Below are positions 51,446 through 59,817 of a stretch of 64,000 nucleotides of DNA, piece by piece (positions within the stretch are counted from its first letter, which is position 1; every line of letters begins with the position of its first letter). A program made the translations under genes and the position numbers. This DNA comes from an uncultured Paracoccaceae bacterium (GTDB lineage: Bacteria > Pseudomonadota > Alphaproteobacteria > Rhodobacterales > Rhodobacteraceae), in contig CANMPK010000001.1 of the NCBI GenBank assembly GCA_947499725.1, positions 930,001 to 994,000 of the forward strand. The letters are read 5' to 3'. The notes beneath the pieces were generated by a model. It saw only the letters and a list, made by a program, of their open reading frames with translations. It had not been told where the DNA came from and searched no databases.

Positions 51446-52663
51446 ATGACCCAAATGATTGATGACCGCCGCGCAAAGCGCACTATTCTTATTCTGGTGC
51501 TCGCGCAGGCGATTATCGGGGCGCAAATGCCAATGATCTTCACCATTGGCGGTTTGGCTGGACAGTCTTTGGCGTCTAACCCATGTTTTGCAACCTTACC
51601 GATCTCTTTGATCGTTTTAGGTTCCATGCTGTCTGCAACGCCTTTGTCGGCTATCATGCAAAAATTTGGCCGCAGAGCGGGCTTTTTGGTTGGTGCAGCG
51701 GCGGGCACTATGGGGGCCCTCGTTGGGGCCTATGGTCTGGCGCAGGGCAGTTTTGCCCTCTTTCTTGTCGGAAGCTTGCTTACCGGTGTCTACATGAGTG
51801 CCCACGGTTTTTACCGATTTGCCGCCGCAGATTCCGCCTCGGATGCATTCCGCCCTAAAGCGATTTCTTACGTTATGGCGGGTGGCCTAGCCGCGGCGAT
51901 CATTGGACCACAAATCGTCAAGGTCACATCAGATGCTATGGTTGTACCCTTCATGGGCACCTATGCAGCGGTGATTGGATTAAACATCATCGGCGCGATT
52001 TTGTTTCTGTTCATCGACATTCCTAAGCCAGCTCAAACCTCTGACACAGGCGACACCGGCCGCACGCGTTGGGAAATGCTGATGACCCCTCGCATCGCTG
52101 TCGCCATTATCTGTGCAACTGTGTCTTATGCATTGATGAACCTCATGATGACCTCGACCCCACTTGCGGTGGTTGGCTGTGGTTACACCCAGAACAACGC
52201 CGCAGATATCGTGAGCGGACATGTCTTTGCGATGTTCGCCCCGTCTTTCTTTACTGGCCATCTGATTGCACGCTTTGGCGTTGAAAAGATCATCGGAGCC
52301 GGCTTGATCATTCTCGCGCTGGCTGGTGGGGTCGCGATGCAAGGCGTTGATTTAGAAAACTTCTTTATCGCCTTGATCCTTCTAGGGATTGGTTGGAACT
52401 TTGGCTTTATCGGCGCGACAACCATGCTCGCCAACGCCCATACCCCTCAAGAGCGCGGCAAAATTCAGGGCCTGAATGATCTGATCGTCTTTGGCGGCGT
52501 CACCATGGCTTCGTTGGCGTCAGGTGGACTGATGAACTGTTCGGGAGGAACCGCGACAGAAGGTTGGCTGGCGGTCAACTTGGCAATGGGTCCCTTCCTT
52601 GTTCTGGCAGGCGGTGTGTTGATTTGGCTGGCTTTACGCCCCAAAACACAAACGGCGCCCTAA
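51446..52663 (+). CDS. Major facilitator superfamily transporter
   Basis: A 405-residue membrane protein with about twelve hydrophobic segments and the MFS loop pattern GRRAGFLVGAAAGTMGALVG between segments 2 and 3. An ATG at 51446 is preferred to the TTG two codons earlier. Substrate unknown. Divergent from the glycosylase-esterase operon. Confidence 0.87.
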   Translation: MTQMIDDRRAKRTILILVLAQAIIGAQMPMIFTIGGLAGQSLASNPCFATLPISLIVLGSMLSATPLSAIMQKFGRRAGFLVGAAAGTMGALVGAYGLAQGSFALFLVGSLLTGVYMSAHGFYRFAAADSASDAFRPKAISYVMAGGLAAAIIGPQIVKVTSDAMVVPFMGTYAAVIGLNIIGAILFLFIDIPKPAQTSDTGDTGRTRWEMLMTPRIAVAIICATVSYALMNLMMTSTPLAVVGCGYTQNNAADIVSGHVFAMFAPSFFTGHLIARFGVEKIIGAGLIILALAGGVAMQGVDLENFFIALILLGIGWNFGFIGATTMLANAHTPQERGKIQGLNDLIVFGGVTMASLASGGLMNCSGGTATEGWLAVNLAMGPFLVLAGGVLIWLALRPKTQTAP

Positions 52664-52672
52664 AGGCGCCGT
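52652..52672. terminator. Terminator between the MFS gene and the Gfo/Idh/MocA gene
   Basis: ACGGCGCC and GGCGCCGT pair around a loop that contains the MFS stop codon; TTGCTTTAATCTT follows. The convergent Gfo/Idh/MocA gene ends 24 bp later. Confidence 0.65.
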
Positions 52673-52696
52673 TGCTTTAATCTTGCAAACTTTATT

Positions 52697-53791
52697 TCAG
52701 TCGTAGCTGATTGTTTGACCTTTGATCGCGCTGTCTTGCGCCAAAAGGCCCATTTTCACAGCGTGCAAGCCGTCCATCAATGAAACCTCAGGCGTGCCAC
52801 CATTGCGCACAACATCAAGAAACTTGGCATGTTGATAGAAGGTGGAACCGTTGTGATCACCTGCATCCAGGATCGTCGGATCAACAGGAATTTCCACGGT
52901 TTGTGGCCCTTTTGGGCTTCGCGGGCTGATGATGACCTGTGACACAGGCGGCTCGCCCAAATGGGTTGGCCAAAAACGGCCAGGGCCAGGCACAAACGCT
53001 TCGATCTTGCCTTCAGGACCAACGACGCTGATCTCTTCTTGGTACTTGCTGCCTTCGGCATACATGCACAATTCTAGCATCGCGCGTGCGCCATTGGCGA
53101 AATCAACAATCACATAGGCACTGTCCCAGATATCAGATGCCTTACCATCGTAAAGCTCGTCCAAGTGGTTCACCTCTTGTCCCGCAGAGGACATGATCCG
53201 CACCGGATCAGACCCCACAATCAAACGCATAAGATCAAAGAAGTGACAGCATTTTTCGACCAGCGTGCCACCAGAGTTCTTGTTGAAACGGTTCCAATTG
53301 CCAACCTTCTCTAAGAAGGGAAAGCGATGCTCGCGAATGGTCAGCATTTTAACGCCACCCGTCGCCTGCTGAACTTGCTCCAACAAGGTTTGGATCGGAG
53401 GCATATAGCGATACTCCATCGCGATCCAAATTGGCGCTGGGTAGGTCTCTTTGAAAGCCCGCAGTTTTTCTTCATCTGTGGGATCAGTGAACAGAGGCTT
53501 TTCCATCAACAATGGCAATGGATTGCGCGCAGCAATGATCTCGAGCTGAGGGACATGCATATGGTTCGGGCTGACAACCAACAAGCAATCCAGATCATCA
53601 CGATCCAAAAGCTCTTCGAGGCTGTTACAGAGTACTGCATTCGGCTCGATCGCCTTGGCTGCATTGGCCATAATATCGTCTGGCTCAAAAATCGCAGCAA
53701 CACGCGCGTTTTCTAGCAGAGCAATGTTACGCATATGCTCTTGCCCCATCATGCCGCAGCCGATGATGCCATATTTGATGTCACGGGTCAT
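52697..53791 (-). CDS. Gfo/Idh/MocA-fold protein, candidate NAD-dependent sulfoquinovosidase (GH188)
   Basis: A 364-residue two-domain protein. The Rossmann half carries GIIGCGMMG (8-16) and the family EKP (97-99); the C-terminal half carries SGGTLVEKCCHFFDL with His183. By fold alone it is a sugar dehydrogenase. By context (GntR, LLM monooxygenase, aldo/keto reductase, flavin reductase) it fits the NAD-dependent sulfoquinovosidases of family GH188, reported in roseobacters whose clusters lack a classical GH31 enzyme. No other glycosidase is present here. It follows gntR by 10 bp. The glycosidase call is inference; the fold is certain. Confidence 0.75.
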   Translation of the reverse strand: MTRDIKYGIIGCGMMGQEHMRNIALLENARVAAIFEPDDIMANAAKAIEPNAVLCNSLEELLDRDDLDCLLVVSPNHMHVPQLEIIAARNPLPLLMEKPLFTDPTDEEKLRAFKETYPAPIWIAMEYRYMPPIQTLLEQVQQATGGVKMLTIREHRFPFLEKVGNWNRFNKNSGGTLVEKCCHFFDLMRLIVGSDPVRIMSSAGQEVNHLDELYDGKASDIWDSAYVIVDFANGARAMLELCMYAEGSKYQEEISVVGPEGKIEAFVPGPGRFWPTHLGEPPVSQVIISPRSPKGPQTVEIPVDPTILDAGDHNGSTFYQHAKFLDVVRNGGTPEVSLMDGLHAVKMGLLAQDSAIKGQTISYD

Positions 53792-53801
53792 ATAGTGCTC
53801 C

Positions 53802-54506
53802 TCATTTCAAGCGCTGCACGTACAGCGCTTGATCCGTGTCAAACCAAGTGCGGGAAAATTCGATCGGTCGGTCTTTGTCAGACCAGCTCAATCGTTCCAC
53901 AAATCCTACTGTGTCGCCGGGGCGTTTTGTGAAATTGTCAGGCGCCCAAGCCGGTACTTTCGCGACGCTGACCCGATCCTCAGCGCGCGAAATCCAGAAC
54001 CCAAGGTTCTTTTGATAATAGTGATAGAGAGAGTCCGAAAGGTTCGCAGAATCGACCTTCCCAACCGAATCGTCGAGCCAAATTTCCTCGGTCGCGATAA
54101 TTGTGTCATTCAAATAGCGCAGGCGACGGATACACGTCGCGTGATCTGAATAGCCAAAGCTTGGCAAATCTGATGGCTTTTTCTGAGCTTCAACAGACAG
54201 AATATCAGCCCGTGGCAAACCACCGCCTTCGTGCAACTCAAGGCGGAACATACCATATACGCTATCGCGCACCTGACCTGTTTTAATATAGTTTCCAGAT
54301 CCCTGAATTCTTTCAAGGAGGCCTTTTTTTGTAAGCTCTGACAGCGCCTTTCGCAATGTACCAACAGAGGTATTCAACCCTGCAGCCATTTCCCGCTCGG
54401 GTGGCAAACGCTCCCCTTCCATCAGGCGGCCAGCGGCGATGTCGCGTATGATCAACTCTGCGATTTGCACGTAAACCGGCAATGAGTTTCTGTTTCGATT
54501 ATTCAC
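53802..54506 (-). CDS. GntR-family regulator with UTRA domain
   Basis: A 234-residue HutC-type regulator. Winged helix at about 5-72 (LPVYVQIAELIIRDIAAG, REMAAGLNTSVGTLRKAL) and a UTRA ligand domain at about 90-230. The start is a GTG at 54506 with GAGGA seven bases upstream; the frame runs on to 54599 but without a site. It heads the gntR-Gfo operon and is divergent from the monooxygenase operon, so it probably controls both. The ligand may be sulfoquinovose or a derivative. Confidence 0.88.
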   Translation of the reverse strand: MNNRNRNSLPVYVQIAELIIRDIAAGRLMEGERLPPEREMAAGLNTSVGTLRKALSELTKKGLLERIQGSGNYIKTGQVRDSVYGMFRLELHEGGGLPRADILSVEAQKKPSDLPSFGYSDHATCIRRLRYLNDTIIATEEIWLDDSVGKVDSANLSDSLYHYYQKNLGFWISRAEDRVSVAKVPAWAPDNFTKRPGDTVGFVERLSWSDKDRPIEFSRTWFDTDQALYVQRLK

Positions 54507-54614
54507 GAATTTTCCTCGGAGTGGTCTTGGTGATCTGATAATTGATGCACCATTGATCCATATTTGCGACGATGTTACCCAAGTAGTGAGTGAACACAAC
54601 CCAAAGGTTTGAAA
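54507..54614. promoter_or_regulatory. Divergent control region of the putative sulfoquinovose cluster
   Basis: Between gntR and the monooxygenase gene. ATTGATGCACC (54541-54551) and ATTGATCCATA (54552-54562) form a near direct repeat, and TGGTG at 54528-54532 faces CACCA at 54548-54552. One or both could be the GntR operator. Confidence 0.45.
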
Positions 54615-55772
54615 ATGACAGTTGTCCCAATTACATCCCCAGATCTGGATGCTGCAGAGGTTTCTTGGTTCTCAGCACTGTGTTCGGACGACTATCAATT
54701 TTTGGGTGTACCGGACGGCGATTTACGATCCTCTTGGGATCATTGTTCAAACATTGTGAAGACAGCCGAAGAGCAAGGGTTCCGAAATATCCTATGCCCT
54801 TCTTCTTATCAGGTTGGCCAAGACACGCTGTCATTCGTAGCCGGCTGCGCACCGATCACGGATAAAATCAACCTACTGGCAGCGGTACGTTGTGGAGAAA
54901 TGCAACCGATCATGTTGGCGCGCACTGTCGCAACGCTGGACCACATGCTGAAGGGTCGCTTGACGATCAATATCATCAGCTCTGATTTTCCAGGCCAAAA
55001 AGAAGACAGCGCCTATCGCTACCAACGTTCCCGCGAAGTGGTTCAGATCCTTAAACAGGCTTGGACGCAGGACGAAATCAACCACCACGGTGAGGTTTAT
55101 AACTTCGAAGGCCTGACCACCGATCCAGTAAAGCCTTACCAGCAGAATGGCGGCCCTTTGCTGTATTTCGGTGGCTATTCCCCATCCGCGCTAGAGCTTT
55201 GCGGCGAACATTGCGATGTTTATCTGATGTGGCCTGAAAAGATGGAAGAGCTCGAAGGGCGTATGAAAGCCGTGAACGCGGTGGCAGAAAAGTATGAGCG
55301 GACACTCGACTATGGTCTACGTGTACACATGATCGTGCGAGACACCGAACAAGAAGCCAAGGAATACGCAGAATACATCGTTAGCAAGCTGGATGACGAA
55401 TATGGCCGCATGATCCGCGATCGCGCTTTGGACAGCACGTCTTTGGGCGTCAGCCATCAAGCCAAGAACCGCGAACTGGCAGATAAATACGGCTATATCG
55501 AACCAAACCTTTGGACAGGCGTTGGCCGTGCCCGCTCTGGCTGTGGCGCTGCCCTTGTCGGCTCGACCGATCAAGTTATGTCGAAAATCGAAGGTTACCA
55601 GAAAATGGGCATGCGCGCCTTTATTTTCTCTGGCTATCCTCACCTAGAAGAAGCAAAACACTTTGGCGCACGCATCCTTCCAAACATGAAGACGTGCTCG
55701 CTGCCACATGAATACGGCCGTGTACCGGCTGACACACCACAAACACCTCTTGGCAACGGAGTTCGCCGCTAA
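54615..55772 (+). CDS. LLM-class flavin-dependent monooxygenase, probable sulfoquinovose monooxygenase (SmoC-like)
   Basis: A 385-residue FMNH2-dependent oxygenase of the SsuD type (luciferase-like TIM barrel). WFSALCSDDYQFLGVPDG, GRLTINIISSDFPGQ, YLMWPEKMEEL and RARSGCGAALVGS are landmarks that agree with my recollection of sulfoquinovose monooxygenases better than SsuD. It would use reduced flavin from the reductase two genes on to release sulfite and leave 6-oxoglucose. AAAGG lies upstream of the ATG; a TTG two codons earlier is less likely. The stop overlaps the next ATG. Confidence 0.82.
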   Translation: MTVVPITSPDLDAAEVSWFSALCSDDYQFLGVPDGDLRSSWDHCSNIVKTAEEQGFRNILCPSSYQVGQDTLSFVAGCAPITDKINLLAAVRCGEMQPIMLARTVATLDHMLKGRLTINIISSDFPGQKEDSAYRYQRSREVVQILKQAWTQDEINHHGEVYNFEGLTTDPVKPYQQNGGPLLYFGGYSPSALELCGEHCDVYLMWPEKMEELEGRMKAVNAVAEKYERTLDYGLRVHMIVRDTEQEAKEYAEYIVSKLDDEYGRMIRDRALDSTSLGVSHQAKNRELADKYGYIEPNLWTGVGRARSGCGAALVGSTDQVMSKIEGYQKMGMRAFIFSGYPHLEEAKHFGARILPNMKTCSLPHEYGRVPADTPQTPLGNGVRR

Positions 55773-56662
55773 TGGACCGCATTACACTATCCCCATCTCT
55801 GGAAATGAGCCGCATCGTTTATGGCATGTGGCGCCTCGGAGATGACAGCGACACCTCCGCAAGCCATGTCGAAGCGAAAATCCAGTCTTGTCTGGATCAA
55901 GGCATCACAACGTTTGACCAAGCCGATATCTACGGCGATTACGGTGCAGAAGCCGTTCTGGGTGGCGCACTAAAAGCCAACCCCTTCCTTCGCGAGAAGA
56001 TGGAGATCGTGACCAAATGCGATATCGTTGCACCATGTGGTCGCTACGCTGATGCGAAGGTGAAGCACTACGATACGTCCCGCGCGCATATTGAGAAATC
56101 CGTTGATATCTCTCTGTCTGAAATGGGCATTGATCATATCGACTTGCTGCTGATCCACCGTCCTGATCCATTCATGGACCACAATGAAACCGGTGCAGCG
56201 CTGGATGATCTGATGGCCTCTGGAAAGGTTGGCAACATTGGTGTGTCTAACTTCCGTCCTTGGGATTGGGAGCTGCTGCAATCAGGTATGAAAAACAAGT
56301 TGGTCACGAACCAGATCGAGATCAGCCTTTCTGAGATTTCCCCATTCACTAACGGCGATTTGGCGTTCCACCAAAAGCAAGGCGATGCGATCATGGCATG
56401 GTCCCCACTTGGTGGCGGCAGCTTGATTGGCGATACCGGCAAAGTTGGTGCAGTTTTGGATGATGTGGCCAACGCATTTGGCGTTGATCGTGCAGCCGTT
56501 GCTGTTGCATTCCTTCTGGCACACCCTGCGAAGATCTTGCCTGTTATGGGCACGAACAACCTTGCACGTATTGCAACAATCTCTGATGCTTTGAAGGTGA
56601 AGCTAGACCGCGAAACATGGTTCCGCTTGTATGAAGCATCTTTGGGTCACGAGGTTGCATAA
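55772..56662 (+). CDS. Aldo/keto reductase, probable 6-oxoglucose reductase (SmoB-like)
   Basis: A 296-residue (beta/alpha)8 reductase close to E. coli YdhF. The tetrad is Asp49, Tyr54 (ADIYGDYG), Lys82 (VTKCD) and His129 (LLLIHRPDP). In the sulfo-SMO route this enzyme reduces the 6-oxoglucose left by the monooxygenase to glucose with NADPH. Both ends overlap neighbouring genes (TAATG), so the three are tightly coupled. Confidence 0.85.
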   Translation: MDRITLSPSLEMSRIVYGMWRLGDDSDTSASHVEAKIQSCLDQGITTFDQADIYGDYGAEAVLGGALKANPFLREKMEIVTKCDIVAPCGRYADAKVKHYDTSRAHIEKSVDISLSEMGIDHIDLLLIHRPDPFMDHNETGAALDDLMASGKVGNIGVSNFRPWDWELLQSGMKNKLVTNQIEISLSEISPFTNGDLAFHQKQGDAIMAWSPLGGGSLIGDTGKVGAVLDDVANAFGVDRAAVAVAFLLAHPAKILPVMGTNNLARIATISDALKVKLDRETWFRLYEASLGHEVA

Positions 56663-57177
56663 TGAATATGGTCACCCCAACAACGTCAGCAAGCTTTCAG
56701 CCGAATTCTGAAAATACTCGCATTTTACGAGATGCCTTCGGGCGTTTCGCAACCGGCGTGACTGTGGTGACCGCACCTTCTTCGGATGGCCCTGTTGGCA
56801 TCACAGCCAATAGTTTCTCTTCCGTATCTTTGGACCCAGCTTTGGTATTGTGGTCCCCTGCAAAAGAATCCAACCGCTACAAATACTTCACAGAAGCACA
56901 GCATTTTGCCATCCATATTCTGGCCGCAGATCAGCAAGACATTTGCATGAACTTTGTGAAGAATGCCTTTGCTTTGAAGGACGTGCCCCATCACTACAAT
57001 GAAAATGATGTACCGTTGATTGACGGTTGCTTGGCACGGTTTGAATGTTCATTGGTCAATGTGATTGAAGCCGGTGACCATGCTGTCGTTTTAGGACAAG
57101 TGCATCAAGCAGAGCTGCGCGATGGCGATCCCCTCGCCTTCTTCGGTGGGTCTTTCGGATCTTTCAGCGCGTCTTAA
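56662..57177 (+). CDS. FMN reductase of a two-component monooxygenase (SmoA-like)
   Basis: A 171-residue flavin reductase-like domain protein (HpaC/FRP type): FGRFATGVTVVTAPS, GITANSFSSVSLDPALVLWSPAKES and HYNENDVPLIDGCLARFECS are family features. It would deliver reduced FMN to the monooxygenase encoded upstream. The gene ends the operon; the ABC ATPase gene faces it, 9 bp away. Confidence 0.88.
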   Translation: MNMVTPTTSASFQPNSENTRILRDAFGRFATGVTVVTAPSSDGPVGITANSFSSVSLDPALVLWSPAKESNRYKYFTEAQHFAIHILAADQQDICMNFVKNAFALKDVPHHYNENDVPLIDGCLARFECSLVNVIEAGDHAVVLGQVHQAELRDGDPLAFFGGSFGSFSAS

Positions 57178-57186
57178 ACGTCTGAC

Positions 57187-58278
57187 TTAGCCAACTGACG
57201 GAAACACAAAGCACCGATCACGACGCAAAGCGATCCAAAGCCGCGTTCCAGGTTTCGGCAGGAATACATTTGGCACGATGGCTTTCATCGGACTGCCGTC
57301 ATGTTCCATATCAAATTCTACTAAGCTCTCTGTCCCCATAAAGCGAGAACGTGCCACTACACCAACAGCGGACTGGCCATGCTTTGGGTTCGGCGCAGGT
57401 GCGTTGCCCCCGCGGTAGAAATCTAGATGCAAATGCTGCGGGCGGATCACAATGTCCACCTGCGTGCCCTGCTCTACGCCTGGTGTTAAGAATTGGCCAA
57501 ACGCCGTATCGGTTAGTGCGCCGTTGCTTGTGCCTTCAATGACATTTACATCACTGAAAAACGCCATCGCTGCGCGATCCACGGGCGCGTGGTAAATATT
57601 GTAGGGAGAGCCCTGCTGAACGATCTCGCCGTCACGCATCAGCGCGATCTGATCCGCCATACGCAAAGCCTCTTCCGGTTCATGCGTTACAAGCAGAACA
57701 GCAGTATCTTCCTCTTTCAGCAAGGCAAGCGTCTGATCACGGATATCGTCACGCAAGCGGTTATCAAGACCAGAGAACGGCTCATCCATCAACATAATAC
57801 GAGGGCGCGGCGCCAAGGCACGCGCCAATGCGACACGCTGTTGCTCGCCACCTGACAGAACATGTGGAAATTCATCAATCGCCCAAAGAAGACCAACCTT
57901 TTCCAAAAGTTCTTCAACGCGTGCACGTTTCTGGGCTTTGTCCATCAAGCCAAAGGCAACGTTATCGGCGACCGAAAGATGCGGGAACAAAGCAAAATCT
58001 TGAAACATCAAGCCAATGTGTCGACGTTCCGGAGGAATGCGGAAATGCGTATCGCAGATCAGCTTGCCATCTACATAGATCTCGCCGCTGTCCTGCATAT
58101 CAACGCCCGCGATCATACGCAGCGTTGTGGACTTACCGCAACCAGACGGGCCAAGCAAACATGTCACCTGCCCCGGCTCAATCGACAAAGACACCCCGTT
58201 CACCACTGTCCGATCACCAAACTGGCGCATCAGGTTTCGAATTTCCAAACGAGGTGGCGTTTGTGTCGTGGTCGTCAA
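57187..58278 (-). CDS. ABC transporter ATP-binding protein (FbpC/PotA-like, without a permease nearby)
   Basis: A 363-residue ATPase with Walker A GPSGCGKST, signature LSGGEQQRVALARA, Walker B IMLMDEPFSGLD and His in THEPEE. A C-terminal TOBE-like domain starts near residue 285. No permease or binding protein is next to it; it follows a sodium/solute symporter gene by 68 bp. Its partner is unknown. The cluster suggests a link to sulfosugar uptake or another solute. Confidence 0.88.
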   Translation of the reverse strand: MTTTTQTPPRLEIRNLMRQFGDRTVVNGVSLSIEPGQVTCLLGPSGCGKSTTLRMIAGVDMQDSGEIYVDGKLICDTHFRIPPERRHIGLMFQDFALFPHLSVADNVAFGLMDKAQKRARVEELLEKVGLLWAIDEFPHVLSGGEQQRVALARALAPRPRIMLMDEPFSGLDNRLRDDIRDQTLALLKEEDTAVLLVTHEPEEALRMADQIALMRDGEIVQQGSPYNIYHAPVDRAAMAFFSDVNVIEGTSNGALTDTAFGQFLTPGVEQGTQVDIVIRPQHLHLDFYRGGNAPAPNPKHGQSAVGVVARSRFMGTESLVEFDMEHDGSPMKAIVPNVFLPKPGTRLWIALRRDRCFVFPSVG

Positions 58279-58346
58279 AGTCAGGGCTGCCTTATGCCAA
58301 GCCCGATGAAAACCATCGGGTTTCGCAGGATGTAGCAGCCCCGCCC

Positions 58347-59720
58347 TTAGCCTTCAACCCTGCGGGCACCCGCAAGAACCGCAACAAAACCAACAACCAA
58401 CACAACGATGCAGATTTGCAGCAATTGCTCATACTTATGACCTTCGACAAGCAAGCGCGCGATCGCTTCATTTCCACGGAAGAAATAAGCCGCAGCCCCA
58501 AGCATAGCCGCTGCAAAGCTGATCATATAAGCCCATAGTGCGACTTTACGATTACCGATCAAAGCCACTACGATCACTGGTGTTAAGAACATCGATGCGG
58601 TGCCTGTCACAGCGACAGCGTCAAACAGCGATTGGTTGCCCCAAAGCGTCAAAGCGCCACCAGCCACAGCGAAAACGACCATCGCCAGACGTCCACCGTT
58701 CAAAGTTTTCGGGGCCAAGCGAAGTTCTTCTACAACCAATCGTGCGGCAGAAGACAGGGCGCTGTCCAGTGTAGATAAAGCCGACACCAGCAAAGACACA
58801 AGCAACAGAATGAACACCCAAACCGGCAAAATATTCGCCCATGTGCCGATCAATTCGCCCTGATACTCTGCACCATCTAAAGCAGCCTGAATGCCAAAGA
58901 ATCCAAATGCGATGATGCACAGCGCTGAAATCCAAAACGCGTGAATAAAGCTCTTACGTGTCGTGTCTTCGTCGGCGATGAAACCGCGATCCATCATCAC
59001 TGGATCATGCACTGGATAAGAAAACACCTGCAAAAACGCGACCAGCAAAAGGATCCAGCCGTTGTAAGATCCAGCTGTGCCCTGTGCTGTTACAATAGCA
59101 CCGAAATCAAAGCCCGGAGTTGCCACAAGCGCAACAAAGGCGACTGCGAAAACCACTAAGAAAACAGACATTTGCAGCACGTCCGTACGCAAGGCAGCAC
59201 TTAGCCCGCCCCAAGCAGAGTAGATCAAAGCCAACAGACCGACGCCCACAATCGAAGCGATTTCGACCCACGCGACATCTGGAACAGCAGCGGTGAAAAT
59301 CAAACCAACAACAATCAAGTTCGCGAAGACTTCTGAAAGCAAGCGCAGCGCGATAACAACATTGTACGCGGTTGTACCAACGCCACCAAATTCATCTGAT
59401 AACCATGTTTGAACCGAACGTGCGCCCTTGGCGCGCAAGCGACCGACAATAAAGCCCCCTGTTAAAAAGGACCCGTAATAAGCGGCGTAAGCAAGAACCC
59501 CTGCAAATCCATAAAAGAAGCCAAGGATCGCAGCATTCATTAGCGACCGAGCAAAAATCCAAGTTGTGACTTGGCTTAGAACCAAAGTCCAAAGCCCGGG
59601 GGCTCGTCCCTCTGCGGACATCCCGCCGAAAAAGCCTTCTACACTTGCGCGACGTGGCGCCACATAAAGGCTAGCGAGAATAATAAATGCGAAGATCGCA
59701 ATAACGGCTGTTGCTTGCAT
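58347..59720 (-). CDS. Sodium:solute symporter (SSS family)
   Basis: A 457-residue membrane protein with about thirteen hydrophobic segments and the SSS pattern (FGGMSAEGRAPGLWTLVLSQVTTWIF, LIYSAWGGLSAALRTDVLQM, LVSALSTLDSALSSAARLVVEE). Placed beside the putative sulfoquinovose genes, it is the best candidate for sulfoquinovose or sulfoquinovosyl glycerol uptake. Substrate is inference. Confidence 0.85.
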   Translation of the reverse strand: MQATAVIAIFAFIILASLYVAPRRASVEGFFGGMSAEGRAPGLWTLVLSQVTTWIFARSLMNAAILGFFYGFAGVLAYAAYYGSFLTGGFIVGRLRAKGARSVQTWLSDEFGGVGTTAYNVVIALRLLSEVFANLIVVGLIFTAAVPDVAWVEIASIVGVGLLALIYSAWGGLSAALRTDVLQMSVFLVVFAVAFVALVATPGFDFGAIVTAQGTAGSYNGWILLLVAFLQVFSYPVHDPVMMDRGFIADEDTTRKSFIHAFWISALCIIAFGFFGIQAALDGAEYQGELIGTWANILPVWVFILLLVSLLVSALSTLDSALSSAARLVVEELRLAPKTLNGGRLAMVVFAVAGGALTLWGNQSLFDAVAVTGTASMFLTPVIVVALIGNRKVALWAYMISFAAAMLGAAAYFFRGNEAIARLLVEGHKYEQLLQICIVVLVVGFVAVLAGARRVEG

Positions 59721-59817
59721 GATATGCCCCTGAAAGAGTTCGTCTAAACCGCTCTAGCAGCAAGTTTTTTACAAAACGAGCTTTCGCTGACCTCCCCACG
59801 TGATTGTGAAAAGCCGA

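Noticed and set aside
54615-57177. Plain alkanesulfonate (SsuD-type) desulfonation operon
   Set aside because: An alkanesulfonate operon would not need an aldo/keto reductase and a Gfo/Idh/MocA sugar-active protein; the set fits a sulfosugar better, although SsuD is the nearest alternative for the monooxygenase.
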